20,183 nucleotides of DNA from a virus. The position numbers and the translations under genes are program-made. Below the pieces are notes generated by a model that searched no databases, was not told where the DNA came from, and saw only the letters and a program-made list of their open reading frames with translations. This document shows positions 7,996 through 14,448 of this stretch, in pieces; the stretch's first letter is position 1; each line of letters starts with the position of its first letter. Where the stretch lies: IMG/VR virus record IMGVR_UViG_3300033141_005384, positions 1 through 20,183 of that record; one strand, written 5' to 3'.

Positions 7996-9135
7996 ATGTC
8001 CAAAATTCTAATTATTGACGGAAACCTTTTTGCCAGAAAAATGTTTTATCAATTTCGCAATTTATCTTGTAAGGTCAAAATTTCAGATCTTTCTATCTTT
8101 TCAAAAAAATTCAAAAAACAAATTCTTTCTAAAATCTCTAAAGAAAAAAACATCCCTATAAAATTTTTAGATTCTAATACTGGAGAAATGATTTCTTTCT
8201 CTAGTAAAAACAAAATTGGCAACAAAATCAAGGATTTACTTAAAAACGAAAAAACAAAAATCAAACTTAATACTGGAGTTACTTTTGGAGTTATTAGATC
8301 TTTAATAACTTCTATTAGAAAATATGATATAAGTAAGATTATCGTTTGTTACGACCCAATTAATAGAAACAGAAAAGATCAACTAAGAACCAAAATGTTC
8401 AAAAAATACAAAGCGTCTAGAGAAGAAAATTCAAGAAGAAAAATCTCAGAAACTGTTGATTTTTATAATCAGTTATCTATTGCTCACTACCTTTTATATT
8501 ATATGGGCGTTAAACAAGTTTGGACAAACAGCTTTGAAGCTGATGATTTATTACACTACTATTCTAAAAAAGTCTTTAAAGATAAAGAATGTTTAATACT
8601 TACTAATGACCATGACTTATTCCAGACTATAGATCAAAGAAATTCTATTCTACTTATAGGCAAAAATAATAATGTTTTTGACAAAGAAGGATTCCTTAAC
8701 AAATTTGGAATTTCTCCTTCTAGATATTTAGACGTAATGAGTTTATGCGGATGCACTTCTGATGAAGTTCCAGGATTACCAGGAATTGGAGAAACAGAAG
8801 CAATTACTTTAATCAAAAAATTTGGAAATCTAAAAAACTTGATGAAATCATACCATAAAGATCATTCTATTAAGCCAAGTATCTACAAAATTCTTAATGA
8901 AGATAAAGAGAATAATTTTTCAATAATTAAAAAAACAAGGAAACTTGTTAAATTATACGGATTTGATGAAAGGCTTAAGTCAGAGAAAATTGTTAAAAGA
9001 AAAAAATATAGCACAAATAACTTTAATCGGGTTACTACAATTCTAACTATTCTTAAATTTAAGTCCGTCTTACGAAAGGAAGAACTCAAAACTATAAAAA
9101 CTATTATGAAAAACCAAAATAAGGAGAAAAAATGA
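7996..9135 (+). CDS. Phage 5'-3' exonuclease / flap endonuclease
   Basis: The 379-residue protein belongs to the family of T5 D15, T4 RNase H and the N-terminal domain of DNA polymerase I. These remove RNA primers and 5' flaps at replication forks using two metal ions. Visible motifs: ILIIDGN (Asp8), VCYDP (Asp120), MFKKYKASRE (134-143), FEADDLL (Glu181, Asp183, Asp184), LTNDHDLF (Asp205, Asp207), and the helix-three-turn-helix SDEVPGLPGIGETEA (255-269). Unusual is a Lys- and Ile-rich stretch of about 70 residues (22-92) between the first Asp and the next conserved part. It is the first gene of the plus operon, with GGAGG five bases before its ATG, and it overlaps the next gene in ATGA. Confidence 0.92.
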   Translation: MSKILIIDGNLFARKMFYQFRNLSCKVKISDLSIFSKKFKKQILSKISKEKNIPIKFLDSNTGEMISFSSKNKIGNKIKDLLKNEKTKIKLNTGVTFGVIRSLITSIRKYDISKIIVCYDPINRNRKDQLRTKMFKKYKASREENSRRKISETVDFYNQLSIAHYLLYYMGVKQVWTNSFEADDLLHYYSKKVFKDKECLILTNDHDLFQTIDQRNSILLIGKNNNVFDKEGFLNKFGISPSRYLDVMSLCGCTSDEVPGLPGIGETEAITLIKKFGNLKNLMKSYHKDHSIKPSIYKILNEDKENNFSIIKKTRKLVKLYGFDERLKSEKIVKRKKYSTNNFNRVTTILTILKFKSVLRKEELKTIKTIMKNQNKEKK

Positions 9136-9770
9136 AAAAAAGTGCATGGACATCTGAGGAGCAAAAAGCTAAAATTTATAGAATAGAAGAATTAGCAAAA
9201 GAAGGATTTAATACTCCAAGATTTTTTTATCTTCCTCCTGATTCTTCTGATAAAAAATTTGATCAAGTAACAAAATGGATCTATAAAATCCATAAAGACA
9301 CCCCTGATCAAGTTTTTAACATAAGGACTTATAAAAGAAATAGAAAAACCGAATCCGTACAATCTCCTCACAAAACAGATGTTTCTTTTGTAAATATAAT
9401 TAACGAATCTTTAATCTTAACTTTCAAAAGTTATCATTGTATGATAGATGCAGAAACTCCAGATAATGGAAGATTAGCTGGAAATGTTGTAATTAAAGAA
9501 AATGGCGAATTTGCTGTAGATTTTTGTTATAAACTTTTAAGAGCTATGGTAAGAGATCATGACAAATCAATCAAAGGAAAACTTACAGAACTTCCACAAA
9601 GAGAATTTGGAAATATTTTTGTTACTTCTATTCTTAAACAAGTAATTAAAAAAGCTAATAGCTTTTCCAAAAAGAACGTGATCTTAGAATGGTGTTGGAT
9701 GTCTGAACCTGCTGGGACCAAACAGGAAAATCTGATTTGGTGGGAATATCGTAAATTTGAGGAGGTATAG
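9132..9770 (+). CDS. Hypothetical 212-residue phage protein
   Basis: The gene starts inside the stop of the exonuclease (ATGA) behind AAGGAG, so the two are coupled. I do not recognise the family. The protein is soluble, without membrane segments, and has aromatic and charged clusters: EGFNTPRFFYLPPDS near the start, FKSYHCMIDAETPDNGRLAGNV in the middle, and EWCWMSEPAGTKQENLIWWEY at the end. The tight coupling to the exonuclease suggests a role in DNA replication or processing, but that is inference from position only. Confidence 0.78.
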   Translation: MKKSAWTSEEQKAKIYRIEELAKEGFNTPRFFYLPPDSSDKKFDQVTKWIYKIHKDTPDQVFNIRTYKRNRKTESVQSPHKTDVSFVNIINESLILTFKSYHCMIDAETPDNGRLAGNVVIKENGEFAVDFCYKLLRAMVRDHDKSIKGKLTELPQREFGNIFVTSILKQVIKKANSFSKKNVILEWCWMSEPAGTKQENLIWWEYRKFEEV

Positions 9771-9771
9771 A

Positions 9772-10110
9772 ATGAAAGAATTAAAATATTGTCTAGTTTT
9801 ATTGTCATTAATAATAGGACCCATTGTAATTGCTTCAGGATTCGGATGGCTTCCTATTTTAGAAAAAAAAGTTTCTCCTATAGTTCCAAAAACTTATTTT
9901 AAACAAACAGAAGTTCTCGAAAATAGAATAAAAACTTTAGAAGCCTTGTATATGGCTTTAAACGAAAGAGTAGATTCTGTTAAAAATCGCCCAGATATGA
10001 TTATACATAAAGCTTATATTACTAATGAGAAAGGGAAAATAACAGTAGATTGTAAAAAAGGAGATGTGGAATGGGAGAAGAAAAAAAAGAAGTCAGAACG
10101 TTTGAAGTGA
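9772..10110 (+). CDS. Small single-pass membrane protein with coiled coil
   Basis: ATG 9772-9774 behind GAGGAGGT is a better start than the in-frame codon at 9757. The 112-residue product has one hydrophobic segment near the N-terminus (YCLVLLSLIIGPIVIASGF). A heptad-like helix follows (VLENRIKTLEALYMALNERVDSV), then a basic C-terminus (KKKKKKSERLK). An N-terminal anchor plus a coiled coil is the layout of inner-membrane spanins and of some phage membrane regulators, but no partner lysis gene is visible, so the role is left open. Confidence 0.72.
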   Translation: MKELKYCLVLLSLIIGPIVIASGFGWLPILEKKVSPIVPKTYFKQTEVLENRIKTLEALYMALNERVDSVKNRPDMIIHKAYITNEKGKITVDCKKGDVEWEKKKKKSERLK

Positions 10111-10298
10111 ATTGGCGATGTAATGTATGTAAATTAGGATTCTGTAGAGCCTTAGAAAATGGAAAAGTTGAAGATAACTTACTTACAAATAGAAGAAATA
10201 ATCTCTGGGCTCATGAATGTGAAAACTGTGGAGAAAAAGTTATTTTAGATGGAATGTATCCACACATAAGATATGAAAAAAAAGAAGAAAAAGAATAA
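10071..10298 (+). CDS. Small zinc-ribbon protein
   Basis: The 75-residue protein has two Cys pairs: CNVC at residues 18-21 and CENC around 50-53, with a nearby His, which is the layout of a zinc ribbon. It begins 40 bp before the end of the membrane-protein gene, in another frame, behind AAGGAG. The C-terminus is charged. Zinc ribbons of this size in phages usually bind nucleic acid or a protein partner; the specific target cannot be seen. Confidence 0.72.
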   Translation: MGEEKKEVRTFEVNWRCNVCKLGFCRALENGKVEDNLLTNRRNNLWAHECENCGEKVILDGMYPHIRYEKKEEKE

Positions 10299-10464
10299 GC
10301 TTATCCAAATAACTTCTCCTTATTTCTGTGCAGGGGTTGTTCTGAAAAACAATGTCTGTATCAAAGCTGCTCCTATCGTAAAATATATGAAATATAAAAA
10401 ATGGAATACAGAGCAAATCACAGATTACTGCAGATGGAAAAAATGGAAAATTAAAAATGTCTGA
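10273..10464 (+). CDS. Small conserved-type phage protein (APIVKYM motif)
   Basis: The 63-residue protein starts with six Lys and then ITSPYFCAGVVLKNNVC and AAPIVKYMKYKKW followed by YCRWKKWKI. I recognise this pattern (aromatic-CAG, AAPI-x-x-M, and a YxxxxGW-like end) from small hypothetical proteins of many phages, but no function is known to me. It overlaps the zinc-ribbon gene by 26 bp and the next gene by 8 bp. No good ribosome site precedes the ATG, so it may depend on translational coupling. Confidence 0.68.
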   Translation: MKKKKKKNKLIQITSPYFCAGVVLKNNVCIKAAPIVKYMKYKKWNTEQITDYCRWKKWKIKNV

Positions 10465-10642
10465 TCAAGAATACTATATGCCTTGGGGAAAATATAGAGG
10501 AGAAAATATTGATAATGTTCCTCGTAGTTATCTAGAATATTTACTTGAACAAGAATGGATTGATAAACATCCAAAATTAGAAGACGCAATTGAAGAACAA
10601 CTAGAAATAAGAAACAGAAGTCATCTTGAATTTTTAAAATGA
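10457..10642 (+). CDS. DUF3820-like small protein
   Basis: The 61-residue protein reads YYMPWGKYRGENIDNVPRSYLEYLL, which fits the DUF3820 pattern (M-P-x-GKYRG, then a short helix ending YLxWLL). Such proteins occur in phages and bacteria and are sometimes found attached to exonuclease domains; their own function is not established. The start overlaps the end of the previous gene, and the stop overlaps the next ATG in ATGA, so the cluster is translated in a coupled way. Confidence 0.75.
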   Translation: MSDQEYYMPWGKYRGENIDNVPRSYLEYLLEQEWIDKHPKLEDAIEEQLEIRNRSHLEFLK

Positions 10643-10860
10643 AACTAAATAAAAAATCTAAGTTAATTATCTTCAAAGAGAATCCATTAAATCATTGGTA
10701 TATCAGATACACATATCGACTACCTCAATGGATACAGATTCTTTTTACATGAATTCGTAAAGACATCCTAGGATGGATGTATGTAATTGGAGATCCATAT
10801 AAGATGAATAAGAAAGCTTTAAAAGCTAAATATGGAATTAAGAGAAATTCCAAATCTTAA
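10639..10860 (+). pseudogene. Small gene interrupted by one in-frame TGA
   Basis: ATG 10639-10641 overlaps the previous stop. The frame gives 37 residues (KSKLIIFKENPLNHWYIRY and so on, ending IQILFT), then TGA at 10750-10752. The same frame then continues for 35 more codons (IRKDILGWMYVIGDPYKMNK and so on) to TAA at 10858-10860. The downstream half looks like real protein and has no good start of its own. The TGA is therefore probably a recent nonsense change, possibly from a Trp TGG, or a sequence error. Recoding is unlikely because neighbours use TGA as a true stop. Confidence 0.6.
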
Positions 10861-10993
10861 AAAATCTTAAAAAATCCGAAGAAATTCTCTGGAAAGCATT
10901 GTTCGTCCATGCTGATCAATTAACTGATTAATCTCCAATTTCTAATTTCTCTCGAACTCTAAACACCCTCTCTAATCCTTTATAACCTTTTCT

Positions 10994-11079
10994 GGCTCCA
11001 AATGTCCTTTCTTGATCGTTTTTTCTTCATTTTATAAGCTTTTTCTTAGTTTGGGTTCTTTTTAAGGACATTTGGAGCC
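10994..11079. repeat. Perfect 16-bp inverted repeat with 54-nt loop
   Basis: GGCTCCAAATGTCCTT at 10994-11009 is the exact reverse complement of 11064-11079. The loop is T-rich. It sits where plus- and minus-strand transcription converge, so it may act as a two-way terminator or protect transcript ends, but it lacks the short GC stem and U-run of a classic terminator. Confidence 0.85.
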
Positions 11080-11260
11080 TCTTTTATTGTTTATGGCCTA
11101 TTTATGGCTATTTTACAGTGCATATTTAATAAGCCTTTTTGTCTAGAGAAGCTCTGAGACTGTCCAGGTTAGGTCCTTGGTGGTAAAGTTATAGTTGCCT
11201 ATGGGTTTTTTTAGCGGGATTTTATAATATAGCTTAAATTTGTCTCGATTATTTTATCTG

Positions 11261-11415
11261 AAGGGGGGATTAATTTAAGACTTAAATTTTTCAGGACTTA
11301 ATTTTCTCAATTCGGAATTGAAAAATCAGAATCATTTAAAAATTCTTCTTCGAATTGAGAAAATCAGGACTTAATTTTTTCGACTCCGAACTGAGAAGGA
11401 ACCTCCGCCCCCCTT
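11261..11415. repeat. Nested inverted and direct repeats
   Basis: An outer pair AAGGGGGG (11261-11268) and CCCCCCTT (11408-11415) encloses an inner perfect 14-bp inverted repeat, ATTTTCTCAATTCG (11301-11314) with 11351-11364. It also encloses two direct copies of TCAGGACTTAATTTT (11291-11305 and 11364-11378) and a small palindrome CAATTCGGAATTG (11308-11320). The arrangement could fold as one 155-nt RNA or be a protein-binding site. Confidence 0.7.
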
Positions 11416-11450
11416 TTTAAAAAAAATTATTTTGTGCATATACTTGTTTT

Positions 11451-11564
11451 GCTTGTTACTACTTGCAAGTAGTTTTATACTTGTCATTACTTGTTACTAC
11501 TTGCAAGTAGTTTTATACTTGTCATTACTTATTATTACTTGCAAGTAGTTTTATACTTGTTAAT
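11451..11564. repeat. Three 38-bp iterons each carrying a palindrome
   Basis: Copies lie at 11451-11488, 11489-11526 and 11527-11564, directly adjoining. Copies 1 and 2 differ only at their first base; copy 3 has a few changes. Each centres on ACTACTTGCAAGTAGT, a perfect 16-bp palindrome in copies 1 (11458-11473) and 2 (11496-11511) and with one change in copy 3 (11534-11549). There are no spacers, so it is not CRISPR. Directly repeated palindromes next to a small gene are typical of plasmid or phage origins and partition or repressor sites. Confidence 0.9.
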
Positions 11565-11757
11565 CAAAGTTTAATTGTTTATTTGGATTAATATAAAAGT
11601 CAATACTGTTATTATCATTACTATTAAAACTTGCTTGTTTAAAATTGCCTTGAAAATAACTATCATTACCGATGTCAATATTTGACATTGTGTGTTGTTC
11701 AATAAACAAATCAAAGTCTTTCAAAGCTTGTAAAGCTTTATCTATTGCTTTTTCCAT
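11560..11757 (-). CDS. Small hypothetical protein next to iterons
   Basis: The 65-residue protein starts at ATG 11755-11757 behind AAAGGA. It has a short helical start (MEKAIDKALQALKDFDLFI) and an Asn- and Ser-rich, probably disordered tail. It is not recognised. Its stop overlaps the last iteron. An inverted repeat and a TATAAT lie upstream, suggesting its own regulated promoter. Together with the 181-residue gene it forms a module set apart from the phage genes. Confidence 0.6.
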   Translation of the reverse strand: MEKAIDKALQALKDFDLFIEQHTMSNIDIGNDSYFQGNFKQASFNSNDNNSIDFYINPNKQLNFD

Positions 11758-11775
11758 TATTTATCCTTTTATATT

Positions 11776-11860
11776 AGCTTACAAGCGTACTTTGAGCCAT
11801 TAAATATTAACCAAATAAATTAAACATAGATTAAATTATAAGGCTATACGCTTGCAAGCT
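11776..11860 (-). promoter_or_regulatory. Candidate promoter flanked by inverted-repeat arms
   Basis: AGCTTACAAGCGTA (11776-11789) and TACGCTTGCAAGCT (11847-11860) are inverted copies matching at 13 of 14 positions. Between them, read on the minus strand, is a TATAAT (plus 11835-11840) that could serve the 65-residue gene; no good -35 is seen. The right arm contains CTTGCAAG, the core of the iteron palindrome, so one protein may bind both and repress the gene. This is inference. Confidence 0.4.
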
Positions 11861-11868
11861 TGAAAAGA

Positions 11869-12414
11869 TTATTTGATTAATTCATTGCATACAGGAACAA
11901 GCTTTTTCAAACTATCATCGGTAACGGCAACGAGGCAATATGTTTTATGCGCTGTAAAAACAAGCTTTGCCTTGTTAAGCTTTTCAACTATTGACGGAAA
12001 AGTGTAATGCCTATTTGCATTAATACAAATCATATTAGCTTTATGGTAAAAATAAGCAATGGTTGCTTTAAAGCTTTTACTTGCCTTATCACTTAAGCCA
12101 TAACAAGGGAAAGTGTTACGATATGCAAAGATATGTTTTTCAGTATTTGGCTTTAAAGCTTTAAAAAGCTTTTTGATGTTATCCGACATATTACTGATAC
12201 TATCAATATTGATATTGCTTTTTGTATTACTTTTGAAAGTCAAGGTTTTACCATTTAAAACCATATTACAATATTCAAGCTCCCCTTTTTTACTATTTGG
12301 GAAAAACATGGTATTGAAAAGCACTTTGTTATTGCCATCAATGGCCTTATTAGCTATCACAGCACGCTTTTTTTGCTTAGGGGTGACTTTACCCTTATTT
12401 TTTGCTTTAGTCAT
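11869..12414 (-). CDS. Hypothetical 181-residue protein with foreign codon use
   Basis: ATG 12412-12414 behind AAAGGA is preferred. The frame stays open up to 12600, but the only start there is a TTG without a ribosome site. The protein begins with a basic stretch (MTKAKNKGKVTPKQKKRA) and contains KKLFKALKPNTEKHIFAYRN and FTAHKTYCLVAVTDDSLKKL; no family is recognised. Codon use differs from the phage genes: all five Gly codons are GGT, GGC or GGG (none GGA), Arg is mostly CGT, and AAGCTT recurs. The phage genes favour GGA and AGA. It could be a replication or control protein of a plasmid-like module given the nearby iterons, but that rests on context alone. Confidence 0.62.
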   Translation of the reverse strand: MTKAKNKGKVTPKQKKRAVIANKAIDGNNKVLFNTMFFPNSKKGELEYCNMVLNGKTLTFKSNTKSNINIDSISNMSDNIKKLFKALKPNTEKHIFAYRNTFPCYGLSDKASKSFKATIAYFYHKANMICINANRHYTFPSIVEKLNKAKLVFTAHKTYCLVAVTDDSLKKLVPVCNELIK

Positions 12415-12563
12415 TGTGTTAGTCCTTTTATGCTCTATATCAGCTATTGAAAAAGTAATAAATAAGATTGATATGGCAAGCTTTAAAAGCTTTTTAACAG
12501 GCCATTGCTTTGCTTTGCTGATTATGCAAGGCACAAGGTACATATATTGACTATTTATTTGTA

Positions 12564-12589
12564 TTTTATACTTGTCATTCAAGCTTGAA
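12564..12589. repeat. Partial fourth iteron copy plus palindrome
   Basis: TTTTATACTTGTCATT (12564-12579) is identical to 16 bp of the 38-bp iteron. It runs into TTCAAGCTTGAA (12578-12589), a perfect 12-bp palindrome. It lies upstream of the 181-residue gene, between its promoter and start, so iteron-like sequence brackets both genes of the module. Confidence 0.75.
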
Positions 12590-12640
12590 CAAGTTAACAA
12601 GGTATGTGACTAAATAAAACATAATTAAGCATTAACTAAC

Positions 12641-12669
12641 ATACTACTAAATAATATTAAACTTGTCAA
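12641..12669 (-). promoter_or_regulatory. Sigma70-like promoter for the 181-residue gene
   Basis: On the minus strand TTGACA (plus 12664-12669) is followed after exactly 17 bp by TAGTAT (plus 12641-12646). The -35 is perfect and the -10 matches at four of six positions. The start codon is about 220 nt downstream, leaving a long leader that contains the partial iteron and 12-bp palindrome, which suggests control in the leader. Confidence 0.6.
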
Positions 12670-12881
12670 GGTTTTTTTTGCTTTTTTTTACTTTTATTTT
12701 ACTTTTATTTTTATATGCTTTTATATAGTTTTTGGCATATTGCTTGCATACACTTGTTAAGCACAAAAAAGTTTATATAAACTTAAAATGTTAGGCAAGC
12801 CTAAAAAAGCTTTTATAAAGCAAATTTTTTTTACTTAAAAAGCCACTATATATAATTATATATAATTAAGTAGCTTAACAA

Positions 12882-12913
12882 GTTATACTTAATTATATAT
12901 AATTAAGTATAAC
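12882..12913. repeat. Perfect 32-bp palindrome
   Basis: The sequence beginning GTTATACTTAATTATA equals its own reverse complement across all 32 positions with no loop. A related partial copy (AATTATATATAATTAAG) precedes it. Such a sequence can extrude a cruciform or bind a dimeric protein; without GC pairs it is a poor terminator. It lies near the right end of the module with foreign codon use. Confidence 0.95.
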
Positions 12914-12962
12914 GACTTTAAGCTCTAAGATCTTACCCTTCTTTCGCCAAGACCTCCTATAT

Positions 12963-13128
12963 GATCATTGGAGAAGATATGAAGAATACGAGATCGAAGA
13001 TTCCTTTAATAACTTTAGATCTTAGATCATATATGTGTAATATAAGATTTAAATTTATAGATCTATAGAGGAAGTTATTGATATAGCTGATCTTAGATCA
13101 TTGGAGAGGATATATATAATACGAGATC
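12963..13128. repeat. GATC-rich 33-bp direct repeat, two copies
   Basis: Bases 12963-12995 and 13096-13128 both start GATCATTGGAGA and end AATACGAGATC, with identical spacing and 29 of 33 positions the same. A third relative, ATTACGAGATCAAGATTTCC, begins at about 13822. Between 12929 and 13128 I count nine GATC sites, far above expectation for such AT-rich DNA. Confidence 0.8.
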
Positions 13129-13326
13129 AGAGATTTTAAATTAATTTTTAAATATTAAAATAGGGAAGGATACGGGTGTAGGGTCATGGGTATATAAAAG
13201 GCACACTTAGGTATGCAATTTATAAAAGGACGCAGTATGGACATCCTCAGACTTATCATAGATTAAATTATATGTTAGTTATTGCCTTATTTTAATATAG
13301 GGTAATAAGGATATGGTAAAGATTAT

Positions 13327-13533
13327 TTAAAACTGGCCTGCATAAATTAGCGGACTGACATAACCACAGCCATAAATACACTTTTCTTGCGATACTCTAT
13401 ACTCCCAATTATGTTCACAACTTTTTTCTTTTTCAGATAGTTGTTCTGGATATTTTTCTGTGAAAACGGACCTACATTTGGGACATTTACCCATAGCTTC
13501 TACTCCACATTTCGTACAATATATATTCCCCAT
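13327..13533 (-). CDS. Small zinc-ribbon protein
   Basis: The 68-residue protein begins GNIYCTKCGVEAMGKCPKC, two CxxC pairs at residues 6-9 and 17-20, followed by CEHNW and CIYGCGY near the end. It can therefore hold one or two zinc ions. The start is behind AAGGAGG and the gene lies about 60 bp after promoter P1, apparently as the only gene of that unit. A nucleic-acid or protein-binding role is likely from the fold; the target is unknown. Confidence 0.78.
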   Translation of the reverse strand: MGNIYCTKCGVEAMGKCPKCRSVFTEKYPEQLSEKEKSCEHNWEYRVSQEKCIYGCGYVSPLIYAGQF

Positions 13534-13590
13534 CCTTATTTCCTCCTTATCAAAATTAACTTTTTAATATTTATTAAATACACAGGTACT

Positions 13591-13626
13591 ACCATAATAC
13601 CCAGAACCTCAGAAGTAAAGTTCTTT
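13591..13626 (-). promoter_or_regulatory. Promoter P1 with shared -35 box
   Basis: The minus strand carries AAAGAACTTTACTTC (plus 13612-13626). TTTACT (13614-13619) acts as the -35, and after 17 bp comes TATGGT (13591-13596) as the -10. The same box and spacing recur at P2 and P3, which makes this call stronger than the fairly poor -10 alone would allow. It drives the zinc-ribbon gene. Confidence 0.68.
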
Positions 13627-14279
13627 TTTAATATCCCTTCCTGCTGCTTGCCGCTGCGATGATCTCATATCGACAGTTACCCTCGATAACCCTCGATTTA
13701 ACTATCGAACAGATGATCTCAGATCTTTCCCAAGCAACATAAAGCTGCTCAGCTCTCTAATTCTAAGATCTCAAATCATTTAATTTAATTAGATGATTCA
13801 TGTTACGTTCGGAATCTAATAATTACGAGATCAAGATTTCCTTCTAAAAAAAGCTATTAAAAAGAATTTAATCTAATAGGCCTCTGGATAACAGTTTGCT
13901 TAACATTAATGCTTGTGTGCTTAAATTAACAAGCTATTGCTCTGGAAGGGCTATTAGGCCGCTTCTGGATTAAAATAATATATAATTATTGCTGCTATAA
14001 AATACCTATATATTATAAGCCTATCTTCTCTAATTTTAAAATAGAGTCCTACGGTAACTTCGTTTTTCAGGAAACTTTACCATCTTACTATATCCAAGGG
14101 GGTATACAGTAATAACCAATTCTTAAATAACTATCTGTAATTACTACATTTATTTTTTTGCCCCTTAAAATCTATAATAAGACAGATCTCTAATAAACTC
14201 GTGGATCTCAGATCATCTTTTTATTGGCTCGATTCACTCCGCATATATTGTGATGAACAGACAGACAGAAGGGAGGCCT
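13627..14279. other. Non-coding stretch upstream of P1
   Basis: No gene is seen. It holds repeated TCGATA and TATCGA pairs (13683-13708), GATC clusters (13660-13770 and 14185-14215), TTACGTTCGG (13803-13812), which recurs upstream of P3, and an imperfect direct repeat of AATAGGCC-CTCTGGATAA type (about 13870-13893 and 13949-13973). The role could be regulatory or origin-like; nothing decisive is visible. Confidence 0.5.
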
Positions 14280-14395
14280 CCTTTTTCTTTACTTTTTATT
14301 GTAGTTATTGTATTATTTAAATCTTATTAAGATTTTTCCTTTTTCTTTACTTTTTATTGTAATTATTACATTATTTAAATCTTATTAAGATTTTC
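14280..14395. repeat. 58-bp tandem duplication
   Basis: Two adjoining 58-bp copies (14280-14337 and 14338-14395) differ at about four positions. Each starts CCTTTTTCTTTACTTTTTAT and ends with the near palindrome AAATCTTATTAAGATTT, whose 8-bp arms flank a single base. The copies are old enough to have diverged slightly. Confidence 0.88.
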
Positions 14396-14448
14396 TTAGA
14401 TTGTTCTTAGATTATTCTTGATTTGTTCTTAGATTCGTTCTTGATTTA
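14393..14448. repeat. Five 11-12 bp iterons, TTCTTAGATTN type
   Basis: Copies start at 14393, 14404, 14415, 14426 and 14438. Two of them read TTCTTGATTTN. The spacing of about one helical turn would place bound protein on one face of the DNA, as at many phage and plasmid origins. They run directly on from the 58-bp duplication. Confidence 0.7.

Larger units (their letters stand above)
10861..11450. other. Non-coding convergent gap
   Basis: About 590 bp lie between the last plus-strand gene and the iterons, with no convincing gene on either strand. It begins with a repeated AAATCTTAAAAAATC stretch, then holds a long 16-bp inverted repeat (10994-11079) and a nest of inverted and direct repeats (11261-11415), both listed separately. 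The stretch 11100-11260 shows nothing I can name. Confidence 0.6.
12601..13326. other. Non-coding AT-rich stretch with palindromes
   Basis: No gene of convincing size is found on either strand; the longest small frame starting with ATG near 13214 is 17 codons. It holds a perfect 16-bp palindrome AAGTTTATATAAACTT (12769-12784), the inverted pair TTAGGC and GCCTAA (12791-12804), the 32-bp palindrome (12882-12913), and GATC-rich direct repeats (12963-13128). A weak hairpin CCTTATT with AATAAGG (13285-13310) lies just after the end of the minus-strand zinc gene. Confidence 0.6.

Noticed and set aside
10750-10752. TGA read as Trp (alternative genetic code)
   Set aside because: Neighbouring genes end with TGA at 9135, 10110, 10464 and 10642 in start-stop overlaps, and Trp is written TGG throughout.
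11451-11564. CRISPR array
   Set aside because: The 38-bp units adjoin with no spacers, there are only three, and no cas gene is present.
12113-12550. 145-residue plus-strand membrane-like protein
   Set aside because: It is the antisense shadow of the 181-residue gene, has no ribosome site, and its hydrophobicity comes from the reverse complement of Lys/Asn-rich codons.
12415-12600. N-terminal extension of the 181-residue protein
   Set aside because: It would need a TTG start without a ribosome site, while ATG 12412-12414 has AAAGGA at proper distance.
13285-13310. Terminator after the 13327 zinc-ribbon gene
   Set aside because: The 7-bp AT-rich stem is not followed by a T run on the minus strand.
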